Assembly: GCA_964448305.1 (NCBI GenBank)
Contig: CAYUWB010000016.1
Span: 1 to 26,381 of the forward strand
From: Thioglobus_C sp964448305
Lineage (GTDB): Bacteria > Pseudomonadota > Gammaproteobacteria > PS1 > Pseudothioglobaceae
Reading direction: 5' to 3'
Length of the DNA stretch: 26,381 bases
Shown: one piece after another, positions 1 to 8,596 of the stretch
Numbering within the stretch: position 1 is the first letter of the stretch
Layout of the letters: every line of letters starts with the position of its first letter
The notes under the pieces: model-generated
Told to the model about the DNA's origin: nothing
What the model saw: only the letters and a program-made list of their open reading frames with translations
The model's database searches: none
Translations under genes and position numbers: made by a program

Positions 1-1
1 A

Positions 2-78
2 TGGGGCGAGAAACGGGGTTCGAACCCGCGACAACCGGAATCACAATCCGGGGCTCTACCAACTGAGCTATTCCCGCC
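2..78 (-). tRNA. tRNA-His (GTG)
   Basis: Read on the minus strand, the sequence folds into a complete cloverleaf with anticodon GTG in a CCGGA/TCCGG stem, a GGTTCGAACCC T-arm and an encoded CCA. The acceptor stem has the extra 5' G (position 78) facing C73, which is the histidine identity element. It is the last of three tRNAs in the minus-strand cluster. Confidence 0.96.
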
Positions 79-92
79 ATAAAAACTTTTTG

Positions 93-169
93 TGGCACGC
101 CCAACACGATTCGAACGTGTGACCTACGGCTTAGAAGGCCGTTGCTCTATCCAGCTGAGCTATGGGCGC
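93..169 (-). tRNA. tRNA-Arg (TCT)
   Basis: Minus-strand cloverleaf with acceptor GCGCCCA pairing to TGGGCGT (one G-T pair), D-arm AGCTCAGCTGGATAGAGC, anticodon TCT in an ACGGC/GCCGT stem, T-arm with GTTCGAATC, and encoded CCA. It lies between the Pro and His tRNAs with short spacers, so one transcript for all three is likely. Confidence 0.96.
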
Positions 170-195
170 ATTATTCAAAACCCTAGGAAAAGTTT

Positions 196-272
196 TGGTC
201 GGAGTGGAGGGATTTGAACCCCCGACCACCTGGTCCCAAACCAGATACGCTACCAAACTGCGCTACACTCCG
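196..272 (-). tRNA. tRNA-Pro (TGG)
   Basis: Minus-strand cloverleaf with acceptor CGGAGTG/CACTCCG, D-arm beginning AGCGCAGTTTGG, anticodon TGG in a CTGGT/ACCAG stem, GTTCAAATC T-loop and encoded CCA. It is the first tRNA of the cluster, directly downstream of a strong -10/-35 pair. Confidence 0.96.
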
Positions 273-283
273 AAAAAACGATA

Positions 284-311
284 ATTATACTTTGTTAAGC
301 ATCTTAGTCAA
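284..311 (-). promoter_or_regulatory. Promoter of the tRNA-Pro/Arg/His cluster
   Basis: On the minus strand, TTGACT (311..306) and TATAAT (289..284) are separated by 16 bases, placing the start about 5 bases before tRNA-Pro. The -35 box overlaps the last codon and the TAA stop of ubiD. The tRNA-Asn promoter near 26228 uses the same hexamers with the same spacing. Confidence 0.7.
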
Positions 312-1770
312 TGCTTAATTCATCCCAAATACTGTCAATCTTATCGATGATTGAGGGATCCATAGTGATAGACTCACCCCATTCTCGATCAGTCTCTCCT
401 GGAAGTTTGTTGGTGGCATCAATGCCCATTTTTGAACCTAGGCCTGACACGGGTGAAGCAAAGTCAAGATAGTCAATGGGTGTATTGTCGATTAAAGTGG
501 TGTCACGTGTTGGGTCAACTCGGGTGGAAATTGCCCAAATGACTTCTTTCCAGTTTTTTACATCAATGTCGTCATCCACCACAATTACAAATTTGGTGTA
601 CATAAATTGACGTAAGAATGACCAAACACCCATCATTACTCGTTTGGCGTGACCAGGGTATTGTTTTTTCATGCTAACAATCGCCATGCGATAAGAGCAG
701 GCTTCAGGCGGTAAGTAAAAATCAGTGATTTCTGGGAATTGTTGTTGCAGTAGTGGTACAAACACTTCGTTCAGTGCTACGCCTAAGACTGCGGGCTCGT
801 CAATGGGCTTACCCGTGTAGGTAGAATGGTAGATTGGATTTTTACGATGGGTGATTTTTTCAACGGTAAAAACAGGAAATCGTTCCACTTCATTATAATA
901 ACCGGTGTGATCACCAAATGGACCTTCATCAGCCATCTCATCCGGATTAAGTACACCTTCTAGGATAATTTCTGCGTTTTCTGGTACTTGTAAGTCATTA
1001 CCTATGCAAGAACAAACTTTGGTTTTTTTGCCACGTAATAACCCTGCAAAAGCGTACTCACTCAAACTATCAGGGATTGGGGTAACGGCAGCTAATGTGG
1101 TGGCAGGGTCAGCGCCTAGCGCAACTGCTACTGGGAAAGGTTTTCCAGGATTCTTCTCACACCAATCTTTAAAATCTAGCGCACCGCCACGATGTGATAA
1201 CCAGCGCATAATGAGTTTGTTTTTGCCAATGACTTGTTGGCGATAGATGCCTAGATTTTGACGTTTTTTCAGTGGTCCTTTGGTGATGGTTAGCCCCCAA
1301 GTGACGAGTGGAGCGGCGTCTTTTGGCCAGCAAGTTTGAATGGGTAATTTAGATAAATCAACAGCATCACCTTCAATAACCACTTCTTGACATTGACCTT
1401 TTTTAACCGATTTAACCGGCATATTGAGGACTTGTTTGAGTACTGGTAACTTTTCAATGGCGTCTTTTAAGCCTTTGGGTGGCTCAGGTTGTTTGAGCTC
1501 GGCCAATAATTTTCCTAATTCTCGCAAGGCAGCTAAATCTTCTTGCCCCATGGCCATTGCCACACGTCGTGTGGTGCCAAACAAGTTAGCCAGTACTGGT
1601 ATGTCAGAGCCGTTAACGTTTTCAAATAATAAAGCAGGGCCTTGTTTGTCCAGTGTTCGACGGCATATTTCTGTAATTTCAAGATGAGCATCTACGGGGA
1701 TTGATATGCGTTTTAGCTCGCCTTGTTTTTCTAATTCTAAGATGAATTCTCGGAGATCTTGATATTGCAT
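304..1770 (-). CDS. ubiD: UbiD, 3-octaprenyl-4-hydroxybenzoate carboxy-lyase
   Basis: The 488-residue product matches the family's usual length. UbiD is the prenylated-FMN-dependent decarboxylase of ubiquinone biosynthesis, working with the UbiX flavin prenyltransferase. Visible family blocks are the N-terminal MQYQDLREF...GELKRI, the GIYRQQVIGKNKLIMRW block ending in SHRGG, and EGPFGDHTGYYN, which carries the catalytic acidic residues. The reading frame extends upstream to 1818, but the family start MxYxDLREF fits the ATG at 1770. That ATG lies one base beyond the dnaQ stop, so the two genes are almost certainly translationally coupled. The stop codon overlaps the -35 box of the downstream tRNA promoter. 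Identification is firm; quinone biosynthesis rather than another UbiD-family substrate is inferred from the close likeness to the E. coli enzyme. Confidence 0.94.
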   Translation of the reverse strand: MQYQDLREFILELEKQGELKRISIPVDAHLEITEICRRTLDKQGPALLFENVNGSDIPVLANLFGTTRRVAMAMGQEDLAALRELGKLLAELKQPEPPKGLKDAIEKLPVLKQVLNMPVKSVKKGQCQEVVIEGDAVDLSKLPIQTCWPKDAAPLVTWGLTITKGPLKKRQNLGIYRQQVIGKNKLIMRWLSHRGGALDFKDWCEKNPGKPFPVAVALGADPATTLAAVTPIPDSLSEYAFAGLLRGKKTKVCSCIGNDLQVPENAEIILEGVLNPDEMADEGPFGDHTGYYNEVERFPVFTVEKITHRKNPIYHSTYTGKPIDEPAVLGVALNEVFVPLLQQQFPEITDFYLPPEACSYRMAIVSMKKQYPGHAKRVMMGVWSFLRQFMYTKFVIVVDDDIDVKNWKEVIWAISTRVDPTRDTTLIDNTPIDYLDFASPVSGLGSKMGIDATNKLPGETDREWGESITMDPSIIDKIDSIWDELSID

Positions 1771-1771
1771 A

Positions 1772-2437
1772 TTATTCGAAATAGGTATTGTGTGCTTCAA
1801 GCTCGGCTTCATTAGCAAGCACTACTTTGATTTTGGCTCGATTCTCATCAACCCTAATGATTGAGCTTGTTTCAGATTTGTTATCATCGTCATTGTTATT
1901 GTCACTAAATAAAGTAGATTGACCACCTGTCATTGCTAAGTAAACTTGAGCTAGGATTTGCGCATCGAGCAGTGCACCATGTACAGTACGCGCACTGGCA
2001 TCAATCTCAAAACGGCGACAAAGAGCGTCAAGGTTGTGCATAGTGCCTGGCCGCTGTTGTTTAGAGACCTCTAATGAATCAATGATGGTGCAATTGTCTT
2101 CAATGCGCTGATCAACGCCCATGAGTTTGAGTTCATGGTTTAAAAAACCCAAGTCAAACGGTGCGTTATGGATAACCAGCGTCGCGCCTTCAACGTATTC
2201 TAAAAACTCTTCGGCAATCTCTTCAAATTTTGGCTTGCCTTTCAAGAAACTGTCTTTAATACCGTGAATTCGCTCAGAGTCACCCACCAGACGATCAGGC
2301 TGAATGTATTGGTGGTATTCATTATTTTCAGTAATTTCTCTGTCAATAATTTCAGTACAACCAATTTCAATAATACGATGACCCTCTGAAGGCTCAATGC
2401 CTGTCGTTTCAGTATCTAGAACAATTAATCTTTCCAT
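1772..2437 (-). CDS. dnaQ: DNA polymerase III epsilon subunit, 3'-5' proofreading exonuclease
   Basis: The product has 221 residues, slightly shorter than the 243 of E. coli. The DEDDh exonuclease motifs are all present: ExoI LDTETTG (Asp8, Glu10), ExoII HNAPFD (Asp95) and ExoIIIe HGALLD (His153, Asp158). It proofreads for the replicative polymerase core, with the alpha and theta subunits. After the catalytic domain there is a polar Asp/Asn run (about 180-190) and then a C-terminal tail, the region that contacts alpha in known enzymes. The gene is first in the minus-strand pair dnaQ-ubiD and diverges from rpoZ across 68 bp. In many gammaproteobacteria dnaQ sits next to rnhA; here it does not. 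Confidence 0.93.
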   Translation of the reverse strand: MERLIVLDTETTGIEPSEGHRIIEIGCTEIIDREITENNEYHQYIQPDRLVGDSERIHGIKDSFLKGKPKFEEIAEEFLEYVEGATLVIHNAPFDLGFLNHELKLMGVDQRIEDNCTIIDSLEVSKQQRPGTMHNLDALCRRFEIDASARTVHGALLDAQILAQVYLAMTGGQSTLFSDNNNDDDNKSETSSIIRVDENRAKIKVVLANEAELEAHNTYFE

Positions 2438-2505
2438 CGACTCAAGTTTTATTTTCGTGTAAAATAATCCATTTTATCGCATTTGAAGTTGGAAAATTAA
2501 AAGAG

Positions 2506-2841
2506 ATGGCAAGAGTTACTGTAGAAGAATGTTTGGATTTTGTAGATAATCGTTTTGAGTTAGTTTTAGTTGCCGCTAAGCGTGCACACCAACTAAGCTC
2601 AGGTGGTCATAAATCAACTTTAGATGTTGGTAAAGATAAACCAACCGTAGTCGCCCTTAGGGAAATTGAAGCAGGTTTAATTAATGCTGATATCCTAACA
2701 GAAGAATACGCAATGGAAGCAGAGCTATCTGCACAAGAAAAAGTAGCAGACAGCGCTAAGATGGCAGAAGTTGAAGACGAGCTTTCAACCACAGCGATTG
2801 ATGAATCTAGTGACGAAATGACAGAAGTTGAAGAGAAATAA
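2506..2841 (+). CDS. rpoZ: RNA polymerase omega subunit
   Basis: The 111-residue protein starts MARVTVEECLDFVDNRFELV and continues with VAAKRAHQL and VVALREIEAG, the conserved omega core that wraps the C-terminus of beta'. In E. coli, omega also forms part of one ppGpp site on RNA polymerase. Residues from about 70 onward form an acidic, Glu/Asp/Ser-rich tail that looks disordered and is more variable in the family. The gene stands alone, not beside spoT or gmk as in enterics, and is closed by a strong intrinsic terminator. dksA, the other ppGpp-response component, is also in this window but unlinked. Confidence 0.93.
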   Translation: MARVTVEECLDFVDNRFELVLVAAKRAHQLSSGGHKSTLDVGKDKPTVVALREIEAGLINADILTEEYAMEAELSAQEKVADSAKMAEVEDELSTTAIDESSDEMTEVEEK

Positions 2842-2861
2842 ACAATTCTTTTCTACTTGAT

Positions 2862-2890
2862 AAAAATGACGCATTTGCGTCATTTTTTTT
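2862..2890 (+). terminator. Intrinsic terminator after rpoZ
   Basis: AAAAATGACGC (2862-2872) pairs perfectly with GCGTCATTTTT (2877-2887) around an ATTT loop, and the T run continues to 2890. It begins 20 bases after the rpoZ stop. Confidence 0.85.
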
Positions 2891-2950
2891 CGCCTAAAGA
2901 AAATATATAGGTATGATTTAAGGCCTTATTTTATTTAATAATTCAAGTTT

Positions 2951-4870
2951 ATGAAAACCTATCCAATTGCAAAATCAACCAGAACACCTTTGTGTGATGA
3001 AGCAACTTATCAAGCCATGTATGCCGAGTCAATTAATGATTCTGATGTATTTTGGGCTAAACAGGCTAAAGTGTTTTTAGACTGGGATAAAGATTGGAAA
3101 CAAACTTCAAATATTGATTACACCAAAGGCCAGATCGAATGGTTTAAAGGTGGAGAATTAAACGTTGCTTATAATTGCATTGACAGGCATCTAAGTGAAC
3201 GTGCTGATCAAGTGGCCATTATTTGGGAAGGCGATAATCCTGATGTTAGTCAGTCCGTTACCTATCAACAGTTGCATGATGAAGTGGCAAAATTTGCCAA
3301 TGGTTTAAAAAAACTAGGCGTTAAAAAAGGCGACCGTGTTTGTATTTATATGCCGATGATTTTAGAGGCGAGCTACGCTATGCTGGCTTGTGCTCGTATT
3401 GGGGCGATTCATTCAGTGGTGTTTGGTGGCTTTTCCCCTGAAGCGCTTAAAGATAGAATTCTAGATTCAGAATGTAAGATTGTAATCACGGCTGATGAAG
3501 GTGTTCGTGGTGGTAAGTCGATTCCACTAAAAGCCAATGTAGATAAAGCAATTGGTGCTTGTGATTGTGTCGATGCGGTGGTTGTTGTTCAGCATACCAA
3601 AGGTGAAGTGCATTGGGGTGCTAAAGATGTTTGGTATCACGATTTAGTGACTAACATGCCAGCTGATTGCCCATGCGAGCCGTATGATGCCGAAACACCG
3701 CTGTTCATTCTTTACACATCAGGATCGACCGGTAAGCCTAAAGGTGTATTACACACCTCGGGTGGTTATTTGCTTTATGCAGCCATGACCCACAAGTACA
3801 CTTTTGATTATCAAGAAGGGGATGTGTATTGGTGTACGGCGGATGTTGGCTGGGTGACAGGGCATTCTTATATCGTTTATGGTCCACTGGCTAATGGCGC
3901 AACCACACTCATGTTTGAAGGTGTGCCAACTTATCCAGATGCATCGCGCTTTTGGCAAGTGATCGACAAGCATCAAGTGAATACATTCTATACTGCGCCA
4001 ACAGCTATTCGAGCACTGATGGGCGCTGGTGATGACTTTGTTAGCAAAACTTCGCGTTCTAGTTTGCGCATATTGGGTACGGTAGGCGAGCCAATTAACC
4101 CAGACGTATGGGAATGGTATCATCGTATTGTGGGTCAAGGTAAGTGCCCAGTAGTAGATACTTGGTGGCAGACGGAAACTGGTGGCCATATGATTACACC
4201 GCTACCTTATGCCACGAAGCTTAAGCCGGGCTCTGCCAGTACGCCATTCTTTGGCATTGAGCCACAAGTTGTTAATGAACAGGGTGAAGTGTTGGAGGGT
4301 GAAGCCGAAGGTATTTTAGTATTGGCAAGATCGTGGCCAGGGCAGATGCGCACACTTTATAACAATCACGAGCGCTTTATGGAGGCTTATTTCTCAACCT
4401 TCCCAGGTAAGTATTTTGCCGGTGATGGGGTTAAACGTGATGCTGGCGGTTACTACTGGATTACCGGTCGTGTGGATGATGTCTTAAATATTTCTGGCCA
4501 TCGCTTAGGTACAGCAGAGATTGAGTCAGCCTTAGTATTACATGAAAATGTTTCAGAAGCGGCGGTGGTGGGCTACCCACACGACATTAAAGGTCAAGGC
4601 ATATATGCCTATGTTTCAATCATGAGTGGTGTTGAGCCAACGGATGAGTTGAAGGCTGAATTAGTTAAGTTGGTTCGAAGTGAAATTGGCCCGATTGCAA
4701 CCGTAGATAAAATTCAATTTTCACCAGGTCTGCCAAAGACACGTAGCGGAAAAATTATGCGCCGAATCTTAAGAAAGATTGCTGAAAATGATTACTCGAA
4801 CTTGGGTGATACATCCACCTTGGCAGAGCCAGAAGTGGTTAAAGACTTAATTGCAAATAGGATTACTTAG
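2951..4870 (+). CDS. acs: Acetyl-CoA synthetase (AMP-forming)
   Basis: The 639-residue protein aligns along its whole length with E. coli Acs (652). It converts acetate, ATP and CoA to acetyl-CoA through acetyl-AMP. Motifs: the ATP-binding loop YTSGSTGKPKG (255-265), YWCTADVGWVTGHSY, the DTWWQTETGG adenylate pocket that selects acetate, YFAGDGVKRD, ITGRVDDVLNISGHR, and the C-terminal PKTRSGKIMRR with Lys601, the residue acetylated in known enzymes. It follows the rpoZ terminator, so it needs its own promoter; none is clear in the 60-bp gap. Its last 8 bases overlap the convergent gene at 4863-5582, and no terminator lies between them. Confidence 0.95.
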   Translation: MKTYPIAKSTRTPLCDEATYQAMYAESINDSDVFWAKQAKVFLDWDKDWKQTSNIDYTKGQIEWFKGGELNVAYNCIDRHLSERADQVAIIWEGDNPDVSQSVTYQQLHDEVAKFANGLKKLGVKKGDRVCIYMPMILEASYAMLACARIGAIHSVVFGGFSPEALKDRILDSECKIVITADEGVRGGKSIPLKANVDKAIGACDCVDAVVVVQHTKGEVHWGAKDVWYHDLVTNMPADCPCEPYDAETPLFILYTSGSTGKPKGVLHTSGGYLLYAAMTHKYTFDYQEGDVYWCTADVGWVTGHSYIVYGPLANGATTLMFEGVPTYPDASRFWQVIDKHQVNTFYTAPTAIRALMGAGDDFVSKTSRSSLRILGTVGEPINPDVWEWYHRIVGQGKCPVVDTWWQTETGGHMITPLPYATKLKPGSASTPFFGIEPQVVNEQGEVLEGEAEGILVLARSWPGQMRTLYNNHERFMEAYFSTFPGKYFAGDGVKRDAGGYYWITGRVDDVLNISGHRLGTAEIESALVLHENVSEAAVVGYPHDIKGQGIYAYVSIMSGVEPTDELKAELVKLVRSEIGPIATVDKIQFSPGLPKTRSGKIMRRILRKIAENDYSNLGDTSTLAEPEVVKDLIANRIT

Positions 4871-5582
4871 AAGCTTGTAGATCTTTTAAGCCTTTTTTAA
4901 CCTTGTCCTTTAGGCTGACTTCACATTTTTGATGGTAGCTTTCTTGCATTTTGGCATCAAGCGAAACCACCTTGTTGAATACTTTTTTCTCTAAATCCAT
5001 GGTGTTTTTAATATTGGCACAGTAGTTGTCAATCTCTTGTGTTGTATAAGAAACCAAAGTTGCCACACCAATCGCAGGTACAACAAGGCCAGTCACCGCA
5101 ATGCCGGTTGATGTCTCTTTTAATTCATCAATACGAGCCATATTCTTGTTAACTGTTGCTTTGTTCTGTGACTCGAATAAACCTTCAAGGTATTCTAATT
5201 TTTCACCCGAAACCACCAATTCTTTTTTTGTTGCTTGAAGAGAGCCTTTTAAAGTATCAACCTCACCACGTGCATCGTGCATTTGTGACATTTCATCATT
5301 TAAAACACTAGACTTGCTCGTTGCTAGAGTTAGCTTTTGTTGTGCTTCTTGTAAAGCAGAACGAGCATCGATTAATTGATTGTTTAAATCTTCAAGAATA
5401 GAGGTTTGTGTATTGTCTTCAGTCTCAGCGATAGGTTGAGTGGCATTAATTTTTGAGTTGTACTCAGTAGTAATGTCAGTAATTTCATTTTCAAGCTGAC
5501 TAATTTGGTTGTTGTAAAAGAAAAAGCCTGCAACCAGTACAATGGTTAGTGAAATTGCTGCAAATAATGATTTGTTTTCCAT
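4863..5582 (-). CDS. Membrane-anchored coiled-coil protein of unknown function
   Basis: I do not recognise a named family. The 239-residue protein has an N-terminal hydrophobic segment (about 6-23) preceded by a single Lys and followed by FFYNN. A long Gln/Glu/Lys/Leu-rich region (about 26-157) has heptad-like spacing. A second hydrophobic, Gly/Val-rich stretch (159-179) follows, then a charged C-terminus (185-239) with Cys188 and Cys220. This could be a membrane-tethered coiled coil with the tail in the periplasm, where the two cysteines could pair, or a hairpin with both ends in the cytoplasm. The 103-bp gap to hemB supplies its own promoter. The stop overlaps the end of acs. Confidence 0.75.
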   Translation of the reverse strand: MENKSLFAAISLTIVLVAGFFFYNNQISQLENEITDITTEYNSKINATQPIAETEDNTQTSILEDLNNQLIDARSALQEAQQKLTLATSKSSVLNDEMSQMHDARGEVDTLKGSLQATKKELVVSGEKLEYLEGLFESQNKATVNKNMARIDELKETSTGIAVTGLVVPAIGVATLVSYTTQEIDNYCANIKNTMDLEKKVFNKVVSLDAKMQESYHQKCEVSLKDKVKKGLKDLQASK

Positions 5583-5620
5583 GATAAATTCTCAAAGTAA
5601 GGTTTAAATAATAGCTGCGT

Positions 5621-5626
5621 ATTATA
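5621..5626 (-). promoter_or_regulatory. -10 box for the coiled-coil membrane protein gene
   Basis: Minus-strand TATAAT sits in the context ATTAGTGTATAATACGC, about 38 bases before the start codon. The same ATTAGTGTATAATAC string recurs upstream of the gene at 25566. No convincing -35 box was seen, so this may be an extended or activated promoter. Confidence 0.5.
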
Positions 5627-5685
5627 CACTAATTTGAAAACTATATAAGAATATTATTATATTTTAATATATAAAATAAACAACC

Positions 5686-6672
5686 TTATTTCAACCACTT
5701 AGCGGCCTGTTTGGCATAGTAAGTTAAGATCCCATCGGCGCCAGCGCGTTTAAAAGAAAGCAGCGTCTCAAGCACAACCGGACGTTCATTAATCCAACCG
5801 TTTTGGCTGGCTGCTTTTAGCATGGCATATTCACCACTCACATGGTAGGCAAAAGTTGGCATGCCAAAGGTTTGTTTAACTTGATGCACAATGTCTAAGT
5901 AAGGTAGGCCTGGTTTAATCATCACCATATCGGCACCTTCTTCGATATCTAAGCCCACTTCACGAATAGCCTCGTTGGCGTTCGCAGGGTCCATCTGGTA
6001 GGTTTCTTTACTAGACTCACCCAAGTTTTTAGCAGAGCCGACCGCGTCACGAAACGGCCCATAATAGTTAGAGGCATATTTGGCAGAGTAAGCCAATATA
6101 TTGGTATGAATAAATTCGTTTTCTTCTAAAGCGTCACGAATTGCACCAATGCGACCATCCATCATATCTGATGGCGCAACAATATCCGCACCTGCTTGCG
6201 CATGTGACAGGGCTTGTTTTACTAGCACTTCGGTAGTTTCATCGTTAAGCACATAACCACTATCATCAATCAAACCGTCTTGCCCATGGGTGGTAAATGG
6301 GTCTAATGCGACATCGGTAATCACGGCCAGTGTTGGGTGATTTTCTTTGAGTGCGCGAACAGCGCGTTGTGCCAAGCCATCTGGGTTAAAAGCTTCTTCA
6401 GCTTCTAATGATTTTTTATCTTCTGCTACGACTGGAAACAGAGCAACTGCTTGAATACCTAAATCGACCAATTCACCTGCTTCAATCAACAGCTGATCAA
6501 TGCTTAAGCGTTCAATGCCTGGCATAGAATCAATGCTTTGACGTTCGTTCTCGCCTTCTACAATAAAGATAGGAAAGATTAAGTCATCTGTGGTTAGAGT
6601 GTTTTCACGCATTAATTCACGGGTATATGCGTGTTTTCTCATGCGACGTGGTCTATGGGTTAAAATGGACAT
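5686..6672 (-). CDS. hemB: Delta-aminolevulinic acid dehydratase (porphobilinogen synthase)
   Basis: The 328-residue enzyme condenses two 5-aminolevulinate molecules to porphobilinogen in haem biosynthesis. The two Schiff-base lysines are visible: Lys198 in LAYSAKYASNYYGPFRDA and Lys253 in MIKPGLPYLD. The metal-site segment reads DVALDPFTTHGQDG (from Asp120), so the cysteines that bind active-site zinc in the E. coli type are replaced by aspartates. This is the magnesium-stimulated class seen in Pseudomonas. The Arg-rich N-terminus (THRPRRMRK) is the usual arm. The gene diverges from thiC across 50 bp. Confidence 0.95.
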   Translation of the reverse strand: MSILTHRPRRMRKHAYTRELMRENTLTTDDLIFPIFIVEGENERQSIDSMPGIERLSIDQLLIEAGELVDLGIQAVALFPVVAEDKKSLEAEEAFNPDGLAQRAVRALKENHPTLAVITDVALDPFTTHGQDGLIDDSGYVLNDETTEVLVKQALSHAQAGADIVAPSDMMDGRIGAIRDALEENEFIHTNILAYSAKYASNYYGPFRDAVGSAKNLGESSKETYQMDPANANEAIREVGLDIEEGADMVMIKPGLPYLDIVHQVKQTFGMPTFAYHVSGEYAMLKAASQNGWINERPVVLETLLSFKRAGADGILTYYAKQAAKWLK

Positions 6673-6722
6673 CTTGAATTTTTTTATAATTATTTCTTAA
6701 TAATTTAACCGATTATACAACA
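6673..6722. promoter_or_regulatory. Divergent hemB/thiC promoter gap
   Basis: The 50-bp gap contains a plus-strand TATAAT (6685-6690) facing thiC and a minus-strand TATAAT (6717..6712) facing hemB. Each would give a leader of only about 25-35 bases. The -35 boxes would fall inside the opposite gene's 5' end and are not clear. There is no room for a TPP riboswitch. Confidence 0.45.
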
Positions 6723-8591
6723 ATGAGCACAGCAAACAAAACGTTAAAAACAATGTCGAACGTCAAAGAGGCATTCATCCAGCCCTTTCCTAACTCTCAA
6801 AAAATTTATGTTGAAGGTTCACGTGCAGATATCAAAGTACCAATGCGCGAGATTACACTTACCGATACCATCGGCGAATTGGCTGAAAAAAATGACCCAA
6901 TTCATGTCTATGATACATCTGGCGTATATACAGATCCAAACGTGCAGATCGACTTGCGAAAAGGTCTAAACAGTATTCGTTCAAATTGGATTGACGAGCG
7001 CAATGACACTGAAAATCTAGATGGATTAAGTTCAACATTCTCCAATGAGCGTCTTGATAATACAGAGTTAGATGCTTTGCGTTTTGAGCATTTAAACAGC
7101 CCTAAACGTGCAAAAAACGGCAAAAACGTGACACAAATGCACTATGCTAGACAAGGCATTATTACCCCTGAAATGGAATATATTGCCATTCGTGAGAACT
7201 GTAAATGGCAGGAATACAAAGACCAGATTGGTCAGCAAAAAGGCGAGAGCTTTGGCGCTTCAATTCCTGATGTTATTACCCCTGAATTTGTTCGTGATGA
7301 AGTGGCTCGTGGCCGCGCAGTAATTCCTGCAAATATTAATCATCCAGAAACTGAGCCGATGATTATTGGGCGTAATTTCATGGTGAAAATTAACGGCAAT
7401 ATTGGTAATTCGGCACTTGGTTCAAGTATTGAAGAAGAGGTGGATAAGATGGTTTGGGGTATTCGCTGGGGTGCTGATACGATTATGGATCTTTCAACCG
7501 GTAAAAATATTCATGAAACCCGCGAATGGATTATTCGCAATTCACCGGTGCCAATTGGTACCGTGCCAATTTATCAAGCACTAGAAAAAGTTAATGGAAT
7601 TGCTGAAGATCTTAATTGGGAAGTTTTTAGAGATACTTTAATTGAGCAAGCAGAACAAGGTGTGGATTATTTCACCATCCATGCAGGCGTACGCTTACAA
7701 CATGTGCCACTGACGATTGACCGCATTACTGGCATTGTATCTCGTGGTGGCTCAATCATGGCCAAATGGTGTTTGGCACATCATCAAGAAAGCTTCATTT
7801 ACACACATTTTGAAGAAATTTGTGAAATCATGAAGCAGTACGATATTACCTTTTCACTCGGTGATGGTTTGCGTCCAGGATGTATTGCTGATGCGAATGA
7901 TGCAGCGCAATTTGGCGAGTTAGAGACTTTGGGTGAGCTTACAAAGATTGCCTGGAAGCACGACGTGCAAACCTTTATTGAGGGTCCGGGTCATGTGCCA
8001 ATGCAGATGATTAAAGAGAACATGGATAAGCAGCTTGACGAATGTGGTGAAGCGCCGTTTTATACCTTGGGCCCATTAACGACTGACATTGCACCGGGTT
8101 ATGATCATATTACTTCAGCAATTGGTGCCGCACAAATTGGCTGGTACGGTTGTGCCATGCTTTGCTACGTTACCCCGAAAGAGCACTTAGGTTTGCCAAA
8201 TCAAGACGATGTCAAAGAAGGTATTATCGCTTACAAGATCGCTGCGCACGCTGCTGATTTAGCTAAAGGTCATCCAGGTGCACAAATCCGTGATAACGCT
8301 TTATCTAAAGCGCGTTTTGAATTTAGATGGGAAGATCAGTTTAACTTAGGACTAGACCCCGATACAGCGCGTAAGTATCATGATGAAACCTTACCTAAAC
8401 AGGCAGCAAAAACATCTCACTTTTGTTCAATGTGTGGCCCTAAGTTTTGCTCAATGAAAATCACCCAAGAGATCAAAACCATGGATGATGAGGAGATTGC
8501 CAAGATTAATGCCATTCAAATCGAGATGGATCAAAAATCACAAGAGTTTTTAGCTAATGATTCTGAAATTTACCTAAAAGAGGGTGCGTAA
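6723..8591 (+). CDS. thiC: Phosphomethylpyrimidine synthase
   Basis: The 622-residue protein is a radical-SAM enzyme that rearranges aminoimidazole ribonucleotide to HMP phosphate, the pyrimidine half of thiamine. The ThiC core runs from FPNSQKIYVEG and PMREI through YDTSG, MHYARQGIITPEMEY, NPETEPM-like HPETEPMIIGRNF and TIHAGV to EGPGHVPM. The C-terminal cluster motif C-x2-C-x4-C is intact at Cys568, Cys571 and Cys576. The annotated start lacks a clear Shine-Dalgarno; a second ATG 11 codons in (MSNVKEAF) also fits. thiL, which acts later in the pathway, is about 8 kb downstream. No TPP riboswitch precedes the gene. A small cysteine protein follows after 5 bases, probably on the same transcript. 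Confidence 0.95.
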   Translation: MSTANKTLKTMSNVKEAFIQPFPNSQKIYVEGSRADIKVPMREITLTDTIGELAEKNDPIHVYDTSGVYTDPNVQIDLRKGLNSIRSNWIDERNDTENLDGLSSTFSNERLDNTELDALRFEHLNSPKRAKNGKNVTQMHYARQGIITPEMEYIAIRENCKWQEYKDQIGQQKGESFGASIPDVITPEFVRDEVARGRAVIPANINHPETEPMIIGRNFMVKINGNIGNSALGSSIEEEVDKMVWGIRWGADTIMDLSTGKNIHETREWIIRNSPVPIGTVPIYQALEKVNGIAEDLNWEVFRDTLIEQAEQGVDYFTIHAGVRLQHVPLTIDRITGIVSRGGSIMAKWCLAHHQESFIYTHFEEICEIMKQYDITFSLGDGLRPGCIADANDAAQFGELETLGELTKIAWKHDVQTFIEGPGHVPMQMIKENMDKQLDECGEAPFYTLGPLTTDIAPGYDHITSAIGAAQIGWYGCAMLCYVTPKEHLGLPNQDDVKEGIIAYKIAAHAADLAKGHPGAQIRDNALSKARFEFRWEDQFNLGLDPDTARKYHDETLPKQAAKTSHFCSMCGPKFCSMKITQEIKTMDDEEIAKINAIQIEMDQKSQEFLANDSEIYLKEGA

Positions 8592-8596
8592 CAATA

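Noticed and set aside
1771..1818. ubiD start at 1818
   Set aside because: It would overlap dnaQ by 47 bases and add a tail not seen in UbiD; MQYQDLREF at 1770 is the family start.
6673..6722. TPP riboswitch before thiC
   Set aside because: The gap is only 50 bases and contains no conserved THI-box sequence.
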